NCBI GenBank assembly: GCA_037954015.1
Contig: JAYMYS010000018.1
Span: 1,983,001-2,047,000 of the forward strand
DNA: 64,000 nt
Source of the DNA: Psophocarpus tetragonolobus
Lineage: Eukaryota > Streptophyta > Magnoliopsida > Fabales > Fabaceae
Direction of reading: 5' to 3'
Shown here: positions 1 to 12,010 of the stretch, piece by piece
Position numbering within the stretch: position 1 is the first letter of the stretch
Layout: each line of letters begins with the position of its first letter
Position numbers and translations under genes: made by a program
The notes under the pieces: model-generated
Databases searched by the model: none
Told to the model about the DNA's origin: nothing
The model's input: the letters and a program-made list of their open reading frames with translations, nothing else

Positions 1-2319
1 GGAAGAAAGATAAGAAGAGGAAGAACAAGGAGAGTAACTAGAAGAAGTGGAAGAAGGAGAAGAAAAAGAAGAAGAAGAAGATGTGGAAAGTGAAGAAGGT
101 GAAGAAGAGGAGGAAGAAGAAGTAGTGGAAGGAGGTGAGATGAAGAAGAAGAATTGGAAAAAGGAGAAAAGGAGGAAAAGGAAGAAGGAGGGGTAGGGAA
201 GGGAAGAGAAAAAGAAGCAGAAGAAGTGGAATCTGGAGGAGAAGAGGAAGAACAAGAAGAAGTGTAAGCATCAGATTTGGGGGAAGGAGAAGAAGAGGAA
301 GAGCAACAATGGGAAGCAACAGAAGTGGGGGTTGGAGAAAAAGAGGAAGGAGAAGACGGAAAGGAAAGAAGAAGAAGTTGTGGAAGGAAAAGAAATGGAA
401 GAAGAGGAAGAAGAAGAAGTGGAAAAACAAGAAGAAAAGGAAGAAGTGCAAGTGGAAGAAGGAGAACAACAGGAAGAAGAAGAAGAAGTGGAAGAATGAG
501 AAAAAGAGGAGGAAGAAGAAGCAATGGAAGGAAAGGGGATGAAGAAGAAGTGGAACAAGGAGGAGAAGATGCAGGGGAGAAGAAGAAGTAGTGTAGGCAG
601 AAGAAGGGCAAGAAGGGGAAGAGAGGGAAGAAGAAGAACAAGTGGATGTAGTAGAGGTGGAAGAAGGTACAAGAGGAAGAAGAAGAAGTAGTTGAAGGAG
701 TGGGGATGATGGAGAAGAAGTGGAAGAAGGAGAACAAGAGGTAGAAATGCAAGTGGAAGCAGAAGAAGGAGAAAAAAAGGGATATGACGAAGGAAAGGAA
801 GGAGATGAAGACGAAGAAAAGAAAGGAAAGGAGAGGATGAAGAAGAAGTGGAAGAAAGAGAACAAAAGGAGGCAGGAGAAGTGGAAGAAAGATAAGAAGA
901 GGAAGAACAAGGAGAGTAACTAGAAGAAGTGGAAGAAGGAGAAGAAAAAGAAGAAGAAGAAGATGTGGAAAGTGAAGAAGGTGAAGAAGAGGAGGAAGAA
1001 GAAGTAGTGGAAGGAGGTGAGATGAAGAAGAAGAATTGGAAAAAGGAGAAAAGGAGGAAAAGGAAGAAGGAGCGGCAGGGAAGGGAAGAGAAAAAGAAGC
1101 AGAAGAAGTGGAATCTGGAGGAGAAGAGGAAGAACAAGAAGAAGTGTAAGCATCAGATTTGGGGGAAGGAGAAGAAGAGGAAGAGCAACAATGGGAAGCA
1201 ACAGAAGTGGGGGTTGGAGAAAAAGAGGAAGGAGAAGACGGAAAGGAAAGAAGAAGAAGTTGTGGAAGGAAAAGAAATGGAAGAAGAGGAAGAAGAAGAA
1301 GTGGAAAAACAAGAAGAAAAGGAAGAAGTGCAAGTGGAAGAAGGAGAACAACAGGAAGAAGAAGAAGAAGTGGAAGAATGAGAAAAAGAGGAGGAAGAAG
1401 AAGCAATGGAAGGAAAGGGGATGAAGAAGAAGTGGAACAAGGAGGAGAAGATGCAGGGGAGAAGAAGAAGTAGTGTAGGCAGAAGAAGGGCAAGAAGGGG
1501 AAGAGAGGGAAGAAGAAGAACAAGTGGATGTAGTAGAGGTGGAAGAAGGTACAAGAGGAAGAAGAAGAAGTAGTTGAAGGAGTGGGGATGATGGAGAAGA
1601 AGTGGAAGAAGGAGAACAAGAGGTAGAAATGCAAGTGGAAGCAGAAGAAGGAGAAAAAAAGGGATATGACGAAGGAAAGGAAGGAGATGAAGACGAAGAA
1701 AAGAAAGGAAAGGAGAGGATGAAGAAGAAGTGGAAGAAAGAGAACAAAAGGAGGCAGGAGAAGTGGAAGAAAGATAAGAAGAGGAAGAACAAGGAGAGTA
1801 ACTAGAAGAAGTGGAAGAAGGAGAAGAAAAAGAAGAAGAAGAAGATGTGGAAAGTGAAGAAGGTGAAGAAGAGGAGGAAGAAGAAGTAGTGGAAGGAGGT
1901 GAGATGAAGAAGAAGAATTGGAAAAAGGAGAAAAGGAGGAAAAGGAAGAAGGAGGGGCAGGGAAGGGAAGAGAAAAAGAAGCAGAAGAAGTGGAATCTGG
2001 AGGAGAAGAGGAAGAACAAGAAGAAGTGTAAGCATCAGATTTGGGGGAAGGAGAAGAAGAGGAAGAGCAACAATGGGAAGCAACAGAAGTGGGGGTTGGA
2101 GAAAAAGAGGAAGGAGAAGACGGAAAGGAAAGAAGAAGAAGTTGTGGAAGGAAAAGAAATGGAAGAAGAGGAAGAAGAAGAAGTGGAAAAACAAGAAGAA
2201 AAGGAAGAAGTGCAAGTGGAAGAAGGAGAACAACAGGAAGAAGAAGAAGAAGTGGAAGAATGAGAAAAAGAGGAGGAAGAAGAAGCAATGGAAGGAAAGG
2301 GGATGAAGAAGAAGTGGAA
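1..2319 (+). repeat. 882-bp tandem repeat, 2.6 near-identical copies
   Basis: Copies run 1-882, 883-1764 and 1765 to about 2319, where the third copy diverges from the other two just after a shared GAAGAAGAAGTGGAA. The period is exactly 882 bp: the landmark GAGAGTAACTAG recurs near 31, 913 and 1795. The copies differ at only a few bases that I can see, in the GGGTAGGG / GCGGCAGGG / GGGGCAGGG word near 192, 1074 and 1956. The unit is purine-only apart from scattered T and C. The high identity points to a recent duplication of one larger array unit, or to recent gene conversion. The first copy may continue left of the window. The open frames in it come from composition. Confidence 0.93.
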
Positions 2320-2394
2320 GAAAGAGAACAAGAGGAGGCAAGAGAAGTGGAAGAAAGATAAGAAGCGGAAGAAGAAGGAGAGTAACTAGAAGAA

Positions 2395-2493
2395 GTGGAA
2401 GAAGGAGAAGAAAAGCAAGAAGAAGAAGTGGAAGAAGGAGAAGAAAAGGAAGAAGAAGAAGTGGAAGAAGGAGAAGAAAAGGAAGAAGAAGAA
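2395..2493 (+). repeat. 33-bp minisatellite, 3 copies
   Basis: A 33-bp unit beginning GTGGAAGAAGGAGAAGAAAA is repeated three times in tandem, starting at 2395, 2428 and 2461, then ends at a GTAGTTGAAGG landmark. One copy has AAAGC where the others have AAAGG. It looks like slippage expansion of a word that occurs once in most array units. Confidence 0.85.
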
Positions 2494-2742
2494 GTAGTTG
2501 AAGGAGTGGGGTTGATGGAGAAGAAGTGGAAGAAGGAGAACAAGAGGTAGAAATGCAAGTGGAAGTAGAAGAAGGAGAAAAAGAGGGATATGACGAAGGA
2601 AAGGAAGAAGAAGAAGGAGATGAAGAGGAAGAAAAGAAAGGAAAGGAGAGGATGAAGAAGAAGTGGAAGAAAGAGAACACGAGGAGGCAAGAGAAGTGGA
2701 AAAAGATAAGAAGTGGAAGAAGAAGGAGAGTAACTAGAAGAA

Positions 2743-2874
2743 GTGGAAGAAGGAGAAGAAAAGGAAGAAGAAGAAGTGGAAGAAGGAGAAGAAAAGGAAG
2801 AAGAAGAAGTGGAAGAAGGAGAAGAAAAGGAAGAAGAAGAAGTGGAAGAAGGAGAAGAAAAGGAAGAAGAAGAA
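2743..2874 (+). repeat. 33-bp minisatellite, 4 copies
   Basis: The same 33-bp unit as at 2395-2493 occurs four times in tandem, starting at 2743, 2776, 2809 and 2842. It then runs into the GATGTGGAAAGTG landmark of the larger unit. Read in one frame it would be VEEGEEKEEEE four times over, but the frame closes soon after and I do not call it coding. Confidence 0.87.
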
Positions 2875-5800
2875 GATGTGGAAAGTGAAGAAGGTGAAGA
2901 AGAGGAGGAAGAAGAAGTAGTGGAAGGAGGTGAGATGAAGAAGAAGAATTGGAACAAGGAGAAAAGGAGGAAAAGGAAGAAGGATTGGAAGGGAAGGGAA
3001 GAAGAAGCAGAAGAAGTGGAATCTGGAGGAGAAGAGGAAGAAGAAGAAGAAGTGTAAGCATAAGATTGGGGGCAAGGAGAAGAAGAGGAAGAGCAACAAT
3101 GGGAAGCAACAGAAGTGGGGGATGGAGAAAAAAGAGGAAGGGGAAGACGGAAAGGAAAGAAGAAGAAGTTGTGGAAGGAGAAGAAATGGAAGAAGAGGAA
3201 GAAGAAGAAGTCTAAGCAGAAGAAGCGGAAGAAGGAGACGAAAATGAAGAAGAACAACAAGTAGAAGTAGAAGAAGTGGTAGAAGGATAGAATAAGAGGA
3301 ATACGAGAAAGTATTTGAATGAAAGGAGATGAAGAAGAAGAAGTGGAAGAAGGAGAACGGGAGGAGGAATAAGAGGTGGCAGAAGGAGAAGAAGAGGAAG
3401 AAGAAGAAGTGGAAGAACGAGGAGAAAAGGAAGAAGTGCAAGTGGAAGAAGGAGAACAATAGGAAGAAGAAGAAGAAGTGGAAGAATGAGAAAAAGAGGA
3501 CGAAGAAAAAGCAATGGAAGGAAAGGGGATGAAGAAGAAGTGGAACAAGGAGGAGAAGAAGAAGGGGAGGAAGAAGAAGTAGTGTAGGCAAAAGAAGGGC
3601 AAGAAGGAGAAGAGAGGGACGAAGAAGAACAAGTGGATGTAGTAGAGGTGGAAGAAGGTGAACAAGAGGAAGAAGAAGAAGTAGTTGAAGGAGTGGGGAT
3701 GATGGAGAAGAAGTGGAAGAAGGAGAACAAGAGGTAGAAATGCAAGTGGAAGCAGAAGAAGGAGAAAAAGAGGGATATGACGAAGGAAAGGAAGAAGAAG
3801 AAGATGTGGAAAGTGAAGAAGGTTAAGAAGAGGAGGAATAAGAAGTAGTGGAAGGAGGTGAGATGAAGAAGAAGAATTGGAACAAGGAGAAAAGGAGGAA
3901 AAGGAAGAAACAGGGGAAGGGAAGGGAAGAAGAAACAGAAGAAGTGGAATTTGGAGGAGAAGAGGAAGAAGAAGAAAAAGTGTAAGCATAAGATTTGGGG
4001 GAAGGAGAAGAAGAGGACGAGCAATAATGGGAAGCAACAGAAGTGGGGGATGGAGAAAAAGAGGAAGGAGAAGACGGAAAGGAAAGAAGAAGAAGTTGTG
4101 GAAGGAGAAGAAATGGAAGAAGAGGAAGAAGAAGAAGTGTAAGCAGAAGAAGCGGTAGAAGGAGAGAAGAAGAGGAATAGGAGGAAGTAATGGAATGAAA
4201 GGAGATGAAGAAGAAGAAGTGGAAGAAGGAGAACGGGAGGAGGAACAAGAGGTGGCAGAAGGAGAAGAATAGGAAGAAGAAGAAGTGGAAGAACGAGAAG
4301 AAAAGGAAGAAGTGCAAGTGTCAGAAGGAGAACAATAGGAAGAAGAAGAACAACTGGAAGAATAAGAAAAAGAGGAGGAAAAATAAGCAATGGAAGGAAT
4401 CTGGAGGAGAAGAGGAAGAAGAAGAAGAAGTGTAAGCATAAGATTTGGGGGAAGGAGAAGAAGAGGAAGAGTACCAATGGGAAGCAACAGAAGTGGGGGA
4501 TGGAGAAAAAGAGGAAGGAGAAGACGGAAAGGAAAGAAGAAGAAGTTGTGGAAGGAGAGGAAATGGAAGAAGAGGAAATGGAAGAAGAGGAAGAAGAAGA
4601 AGTGTAAGCAGAAGAAGCGGAAGAAGGAGACGAAAATGAAGAAGTACAACAAGTAGAAGTAGAAGAAGTGGTAGTAGGAGAGAATAAGAGCAATAGGAGG
4701 AAGTAGCGGAATGAAAGGAGATGGAGAAGAAGAACTAGAAGAAGGAGAACGGGAGGAGAACGGGAGGAGGAAGAAGAGGTGGCAAAAAGAGAAGAAGAGG
4801 AAGAAGAAGAAGTGGACGAACGATAAGAGAAGGAAGAAGTGCAAGTGGAAGAATGTGAACAATAGGAAGAAGAAGTGGAAGAATGAGAAAAAGAGGAGAA
4901 AAAGAGGCAATAGAGGGAACGTGGAAGAAGAAGAAGAGGAAGGGGAGGAAAAAGAGGAAGTGTAGGCAGAAGAAGGGCAACAAGGAGAAGAGAGGGAAGA
5001 AGAAGAACAAGTGGATGTAGTAGAAGTGGAAGAAGGTGAACAAGGGGAAGAAGAAGAAGCAGTTGAAAGAGTGGGGATGATGGAGAAGAAGTGGAAGAAG
5101 GAGAACAAGAGGTAGAAATGCAAGTGGAAGCAGAAAAAGGAGAAAAAGAGGGATATGATGAAGTAAAGGAAGAAGAAGAAGCAGATGAAGAGAAAGAAAA
5201 GAAAGGAAAGGAGAGCATGAAGAAGAAGTGGAAGAAAGAGAACAAGAGGAGGCAGGAGAAGTGGAAGAAAGATAAGAAGAGGAAGATGAAGGAGGGTAAC
5301 TAGAAGAAGTGGAAGAAGGAGAAGAAAAGGAAGAAGAAGAAGATGTGGAAAGTGAAGAAGGTGAGCAAGAGGAGCAAGGAGATGTAGTGGAAGGAGGTGA
5401 GATGAAGAAGAAGAATTGGAGCAAGGAGAAAAGGAGGAAAAGGAAGAAGGACCGGAAGGGAAGGGATGGGAAGAAGAAGCAGAAGAAGTGGAATCTGGAG
5501 GAGAAGAGGAAGAAGAAGAAGAAGTGTAAGCATAAGATTTGGGGGAAGCAGAAGAAGAGGAAGAGCAACAATGGAAAGCAACAAAAGTGGGCGATGGAGA
5601 AAAAGAGGAAGAAGAAGATAGAAAGGAAAGAAGAAGAAGTTGTGGAAGGAGAAGAAATGGAAGAAGTGGAAGAAGAAGAAGTGTAAGCAGAAGAAGCAAT
5701 GAGAAAAAGAGGAAGAAGAAGAAGTGGAAGAATGAGAAAAAGAGGAGGAAGAAGAAGCAATGGAAGGAAAGGGGATGAAGAAGAAGTAGAACAAGGAAGA

Positions 5801-7639
5801 CATGAAGAAGGGGAAGAAGAAGAAGTAGTGTAGGCAGAAGAAGGCAAGAAGGAGAAGAGAGGGAGAAGAAGAACAAGTGGATGTAGTAGAAGTGGAAGAA
5901 GGTGAACAAGAGGAAGAAGAAGAAGTAGTTGAAGGAGTGGGGATGATGGAGAAGAACTGGAAAAAGGAGAACAAGAGGTAGAAATAGAAGTGGAAGTAGA
6001 AGAAGGAGAAAAAGAGGGATATTATGAAGGAAAGGAAGAAGAAGAAGGAGCTGAAGAAGAAGAAAAGAAAGGAAAGGAGAGGATGAAGAAGAAGTGGAAG
6101 AAAGAGAACAAGAGGAGGCAGGAGAAGTGGAAGAAAGGTAAGACAAGGAAGAAGAAGGAGAGTAACTAGAAGAAGTGGAAGAAGGAGAAGAAAAGGAAGA
6201 AGAAGAAGATGTGGAAAGTGAAGAAGTTGAAGAAGCTGAAGAAGAGGAGGTGAGATGAAGAAGAAGAATTGGAACAAGGAGAAAAAGAGGAAAAGGAAGA
6301 AGGAGTGGAAGGGAAGGGAAGAAGAAGCAGAAGAAGTGGAATCTGGAAGAGAAGAGGAAGAAGAAGAAGAAGTGTAAGCATAATTTGGGGGAAGGAGAAG
6401 AAGAGGAAGAACAACAATGGGAAGCAACAGAAGTGGGGGATGGAGAAAAAGAGGAAGGAGAAGACGGAAAGGAAAGAAGAAGAAGTTGTGGAAGGAGAAG
6501 AAATGGAAGAAGAGGAAGAAGAAGAAGTCTAAGCAGAAGAAGCGGAAGAAGGAGACGAAAATGAAGAAGAACAACAAGTAGAAGTAGAAGAAGTGGTAGA
6601 AGGAGAACGGGAGGAGGAAGAAGTAGTGTAGGCAGAAGAAGGGCAAGAAAGAGAAGAGAGGGAAACAGAAGAACAAGTGGATGTAGTAGAAGTGGAAGAA
6701 TGTGAGCAAGAGGAAGAAGAAGAAGTTGAAGAAGGCAACAAGAGGTAGAAATGCAAGTGGAAGCAGAAGAAGGAGAAAAAGAGGGATATGACGAAGGAAA
6801 GGAAGAAGAAGAAGGAGATGAAGAGGAAGAAAAGAAAGGAAAGGAGAGGATGAAGAAGAAGCGGAAGAAAGAGAACAAGAGGAGGCAGGAGAAGTGGAAG
6901 AAAGATAAGAAGAGGAAGAAGAAGGAGAGTAACTAGAAGAAGTGGAAGAAGGAGAAGAAAAGGAAGAAGAAGAAGATGTGGAAAGTGAAGAAGGTGAACA
7001 AGAGGAGGAAGAAGAAGTAGTGGAAGGAGGTGAGATGAAGAAGAAGAATTGGAACAAGGAGAAAAGGAGGAAAAGGAAGAAGGAGGGGAAGGGAAAGGAA
7101 GAAGAAGCAGAAGAAGTGGAATCTAGAGGAGAAGAGGAAGAAGAAGAAGAAGTGTAAGCATAAGATGTGGGGGAAGGAGAAGAAGAGGAAGAGCAACAAT
7201 GGAAAGCAACAAAAGTGGGCGATGGAGAAAAAGAGGAAGAAGAAGATAGAAAGGAAAGAAGAAGAAGTTGTGGAAGGAGAAGAAATGGAAGAATAGGAAG
7301 ATGAAGAAGTGTACGCAGAAGAAGCGGAAGAAGCAGACGAAAATGAAGAAAAACAACAAGTAGAAGTAGAAGAAGTGGTAGAAGGAGAGAATAAGAGGAA
7401 TAGGAGGAAGTTGTGGAATGAAAGGAGATGAAGAAGAAGAAGTGGAAGAAGGAGAACGGGAGGAGGAAGAAGAGGTGGCAGAAGGAGAAGAGGAGGAGGA
7501 AGAAGAAGTGGAAGAATGAGAAGAAAAGGAAGAACTGCAACTGGAAGAAGGAGAAGAGAGGGAGGAAGAAGAACAAGTGGATGTAGTAGAAGTGGAAGAA
7601 GGTGAACAAGAGGAAGAAGAAGAAGTAGTTGAAGGAGTG

Positions 7640-10600
7640 GGGATGATGGAGAAGCAGTGGAAGAAGGAGGACAAGAGGTAGACATGCAAGTGGAAGCAGA
7701 AGAAGGAGAAAAAGAGGGATATGACGAAGGAAAGGAAGAAGAAGAAGGAGATGAAGAGGAAGAAAAGAAAGGAAAGGAGAGGATGAAGAAGAAATGGAAG
7801 AAAGAGAACAAGAGGAGGCAGGAGAAGTGGAAGAAAGATAAGAAGAGGAAGAAGAAGGAGAGTAACTAGAAGAACTTGAAGAAGGAGAAGAAAAGGAAGA
7901 AGAAAAAGATGTGGAAAGTGAGGAAGGTGAACAAGAGGAGGAAGAAGAAGTAGTGGAAGGAGGTGAGATGAAGAAGAAGATTTGGAACAACGAGAAAAGG
8001 AGGAAAAGGAAGAAGGAGGGGAAGGTAAGGGAAGAAGAGGAAGTGTAAGCAGAAGAAGCTGAAGAAGGAGACGAAAATGACGAAGAACAACAAGTAGAAG
8101 TAGAAGAAGTGGTTGAAGGAGAGAATAAGAGGAATAGGAAGTGCAAGTAGTGGAATGAAAGGAAATGAAGAAGAGGTAGTGGAAGAAGAGAACAGGAGGA
8201 GGGAGAATAGGTGGCAGAAGGAGAAGAAGAGGAAGAAGAAGAAGTCGAAGAACGAGAAGAAAAGGAAGAAGTGAAAGTGGAAGAAGGAGAACAATAGGAA
8301 GAAGAAGAAGAAGTTGAAGAATGAGAAAAAGAAGAAGAAGAAAAAGCAATCGAAGGAAAGGGGATGAAGAAGAAGTGGAACAAGGAGGAGAAGAAGAAGG
8401 GGAGGAAGAAGAAGTAGTGTAGGCAGAAGGAGGGCAAGAAGTAGAAGAGAGGGAAGAAGAAGAACAAGTGGATGTAGTAGAAGTGGAAGAAGGTGAACAA
8501 GAGGAAGAAGAAGAAGTAGTTGAAGGAGTGGGGATGATGGAGAAGAAGTGGAAGAAGGAGAAGAAGAGGTAGAAATGCAAGTGGAAGCAGAAGAAGGAGA
8601 AAAAGAGTGATATGACGAAGGAAAGGAAGAAGAAGAAGGAGATGAAGTGGAAGAAAAGAAAGGAAAGGAGAGGATGAAGGAAGAAAGAGAACAAGAGGAG
8701 GCAGGAGAAGTGGAAGAAAGATAAGAAGAGGAAGAAGAAGGAGAGTAACTAGAAGAATTGGAAGAAGAAGTAAAGGAAGAAGAAGAAGATGTGGAAAGTG
8801 AAGAAGGTGAAGACGGTGAACAAGATGAGGAAGAAGTAGTGGAAGGAGGTGAGATGAAGAAGAAGAATTGGAACAAGGAGAAAAGGAGGAAAAGGAAGAA
8901 GGAGGGGAAGGGAAGGGAAGGGAAGAAGAAGCAGAAGAGGTGGAATCTGGAGGAGACGAAGAAAAAGAAGAAGAAGTGTAAGCATAAGATTTGGGGGAAG
9001 GAGAAGAAGAGGAAGAGCATCAATGGGAAGCAACAGAAGTAGGGGATGGAGAAAAAGAGGAAGGCGAAGATGGAAAGTAAAGAAGAAGAAGTTGTGGAAG
9101 GAAAAGAAATCGAAGAAGAGGAACAAGAAGAAGTGTAAGCAGAAGAAGCAGAAGAAGGAGACGAAAATGAAGAAGAACAACAAGTAGAAGTAGAAGAAGT
9201 GGTAGAAGGACAGAATAAGACGAATAGGAGGAAGTAGTGGAATGAAAGGAGATGAAGAAGAGGAAGTGGATGCAGGAGAACAGGAGGAGGGAGAAGAGGT
9301 GGCAGAAGGAGAAGAAGAGGAAGAAGAAGTGGTAGAACGAGAAGAAAAGGAAGAAGTGCAAGTGGAAGAAGGAGAACAATCGGAAGAAGAACAAGAAGTG
9401 GAAGAATGAGAAAAAGAGGAGGAAGAAGAAGCAATGGAAGGAAAGGGGATCAAGAAGAAGTGGAACAAGGAGGAGAAGAAGAAGTAGTGTAGGTAAAAGA
9501 AGGGGAAGAAGGAGAAGAGAGGGAAGAAGAAGAAAAAGTGGATGTAGTAGAAGTGGAAGAAGGTGAACAAGAGGAAGAAGAAGAAGTAGTTGAAGGAGTG
9601 GGGAGATGTCGAAGAAGTGGAAGAAGGAGAACAAGAGGTAGAAATGTAAGTGGAAGCAGAAGAAGGAGAAAAAGAGCGATATGACGAAGGAAAGGAAGAA
9701 GAAGAAGGAGATGAAGAGGAAGAAAAGAAAGGAAAGGAGAGGATGAAGAAGAAGTGGAAGAAAGAGAACAAGAGGAGGCAGGAGAAGTGGAAGAAAGATA
9801 AGAAGACGAAGAAGAAGGAGAGTAACTAGAAGAAGTGGAAGAAGGAGAAAAAAAGGAAGAAGAAAAAGATGTGGAATGTGAAGAAGGTGAACAAGAGGAG
9901 GCAGAAGAAGTAGTGGAAGGAGGTGAGCTGAAGAAGGAAAATTGGAACAAGGAGAAAAGGAAGAAAAGGAAGAAGGAAGGGTAGGGAAGGGAAGAAGAAG
10001 CAGAAGAAGTGGAATCTGGAGGAGAAGAGGAAGAAGAAGTGTAAGCATAAGATTTGGGGGAAGGAGAAGAAGAGGAAGAACAACAATGGGAAGCAACAGA
10101 AGTGGGGGATGGAGAAAAAGAGGAAGGAGAAGACGGAAAGGAAAGAAGAAGAAGTTGTGGAAGGAGAAGAAATGGAAGAAGAGGAAGCAGAAGAAGTGTA
10201 AGCAGAAGAAGCAGAAAAAGGAGACGAAAATGAAGAAGAACAACAAGTAGAGGTAGAAGAAGTGGTAGAAGTAGTGGAATGAAAGGAGATGAAGAAGAAG
10301 AAGTGGAAGCAGAAGAAGCGGAAGAAGGAGACAAAAATGAAGAAGAAGAACAAGTAGAAGTAGAAGAAGTGGTAGAAGGAGAGAATAAGAGGAATAGGAG
10401 GAAGTAGTGGAATGAAAGGATATGAAGAAGAAGAAGTGGAAGAAGGAGAACGGGAGGAGGGAGAAGAGGTGGCAGAAAGAGAAGAAGAGGAAGAAGAAGA
10501 AGTGGAAGAACGAGAAGAAAAGGAAGAAGTGCAAGTGGAAGGAGGGGAAGGGAAGGGAAGAAGAAGCAGAAGAAGTGGAATCTGGAGGAGAAGAGGAAGA

Positions 10601-12010
10601 AGAAGTTTAAGCATAAGATTTAGGGGAAGGAGAAGAAGAGGAAGAGCAACAATGGGAAGCAACAGAAGTGGGGGATGGAGGAAAAGAGGAAGGAGAAGAC
10701 GAAAAGGAAAGAAGAAGAAGTTGTGGAATGAGAAGAAATGGAAGAAGAGGAAGAAGAAGAAGTGTAAGCAGAAAAAGCGGAAGAAGGAGATGAAAATGAA
10801 GAAGAACAATAAGTAGAAGTAGAAGAAGTGGTAGAAGGAGAGAATAAGTGGAATAGGAGGAAGGAGTGGAATGAAAGGACATGAAGAAGTGGAAGAACGA
10901 GAAGAAAAGGAAGAACTGCAAGTCGAAGAAGGAGAACAATAGGAAGAAGAAGAAGAAGTGGAAGAATGAGAAAAAGAGGAGGTAGAAGAAGCAATCGAAC
11001 GAAAGGGGATGAAGAAAAAGTGGAACAAGGAGGAGAAGAAGAAGGGGAGGTTAACGAAGTGGTGTAGGCAGAAGAAGGGCAAGAAGTAGAAGAGAGGGAA
11101 GAAGAAAACAAGTGGATGTAGTAGAAGTGGAAGAAGGTGAACAAGAGGAACAAGAAGAAGTAGTTAAAGGAGTAGGGATGACGGAGAAGAAATGGAAGAA
11201 GGAGAACAAGAGGTAGAAATTCAAGTGGAAGTAGAAGAAGGAGAAAAAGAGGGATATGACGAAGGAAAGGAAGAAGAAGAAAGAGACGAAGAAGTAGAAA
11301 AGAAAGGAAAGGAGAGGATGAAGAAGAAGTGGAAGAAAGAGAACAAGAGGAGGCACGAGAACTGGAAGAAAGATAAGAAGAGGAAGAAGAAGGAGAGTAA
11401 CTAGAAGAAGTGGAAGAAGGAGAAGAAAAGGAAGAAGAAGAAGATGTGGAAAGTGAAGAAGTTGAAGAAGGTGAACAAGAGGAGGAAGAAGAAGTAGTGG
11501 AAGGAGGTGATATGAAGAAGAAGAATTGGAACAAGGAGAAAAGGAGGAAAACGAAGAAGGATGGGAAGGGAAGGGAAGAAGAAGCAGAAGAAGTGGAATC
11601 TGGAGGAGAAGAAGAAGAAGTGTAAGTATAAGATATGGGGGAAGGAGAAGAAGAGGAAGAGCAACAATGCGAAGCAATAGAAGTGGGGGATGGAGAAAAA
11701 GAGGAAGGAGAAGACGGAAAGGAAAGAAGAAGAAGTAGTGGAAGGAGAAGAAATGGAAGAAGAGGAATAAGAAGAAGTGTAAGCAGAAGAAGCGGAAGAA
11801 GGAGACGAAAATGAAGAAGAACAACAAGTAGAAGTAGAAGAAGTGGTACAGGGAGAGAATAAGAGGAATAGGAGGAAGTAGTGGAATGAAAGGAGATGAA
11901 GAAGAAGAAGTGGAAAAAGGAGAACGGGAGGAGTGAGAGGAAGGGGCAGAAGGAGAAGAAGAGGAAGAAGAAGAAGTGGAAGAACGAGAAGAAAAGGAAG
12001 AAGTGCAAGT
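7640..12010 (+). repeat. Segmental duplication, copy 1
   Basis: Rare variant words in this stretch recur in the same order near 22.9-30.5 kb. Examples are GGTAGACATGCAAG (7678 and 22999), AGACGGTGAACAAG (8811 and 24072), GCATCAATGGG or ACATCAATGGG (offset also 15261), TT(A/G)ACGAAGTGGTG (11051 and 27701) and GGAAGAGGG(A/G)GAACAA (near 12010 and 30536). The offset is about 15.26 kb once the two retroelements in copy 2 are subtracted. The outer limits are approximate because the surrounding array is similar everywhere. Confidence 0.7.

Noticed and set aside
929..1381. Glu/Lys-rich acidic protein gene on the purine strand
   Set aside because: Frames are short, start at any ATG in GATGAAG-type words, end within the unit, and are not conserved in length between units. 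They are by-products of GAA/AAG repeats.
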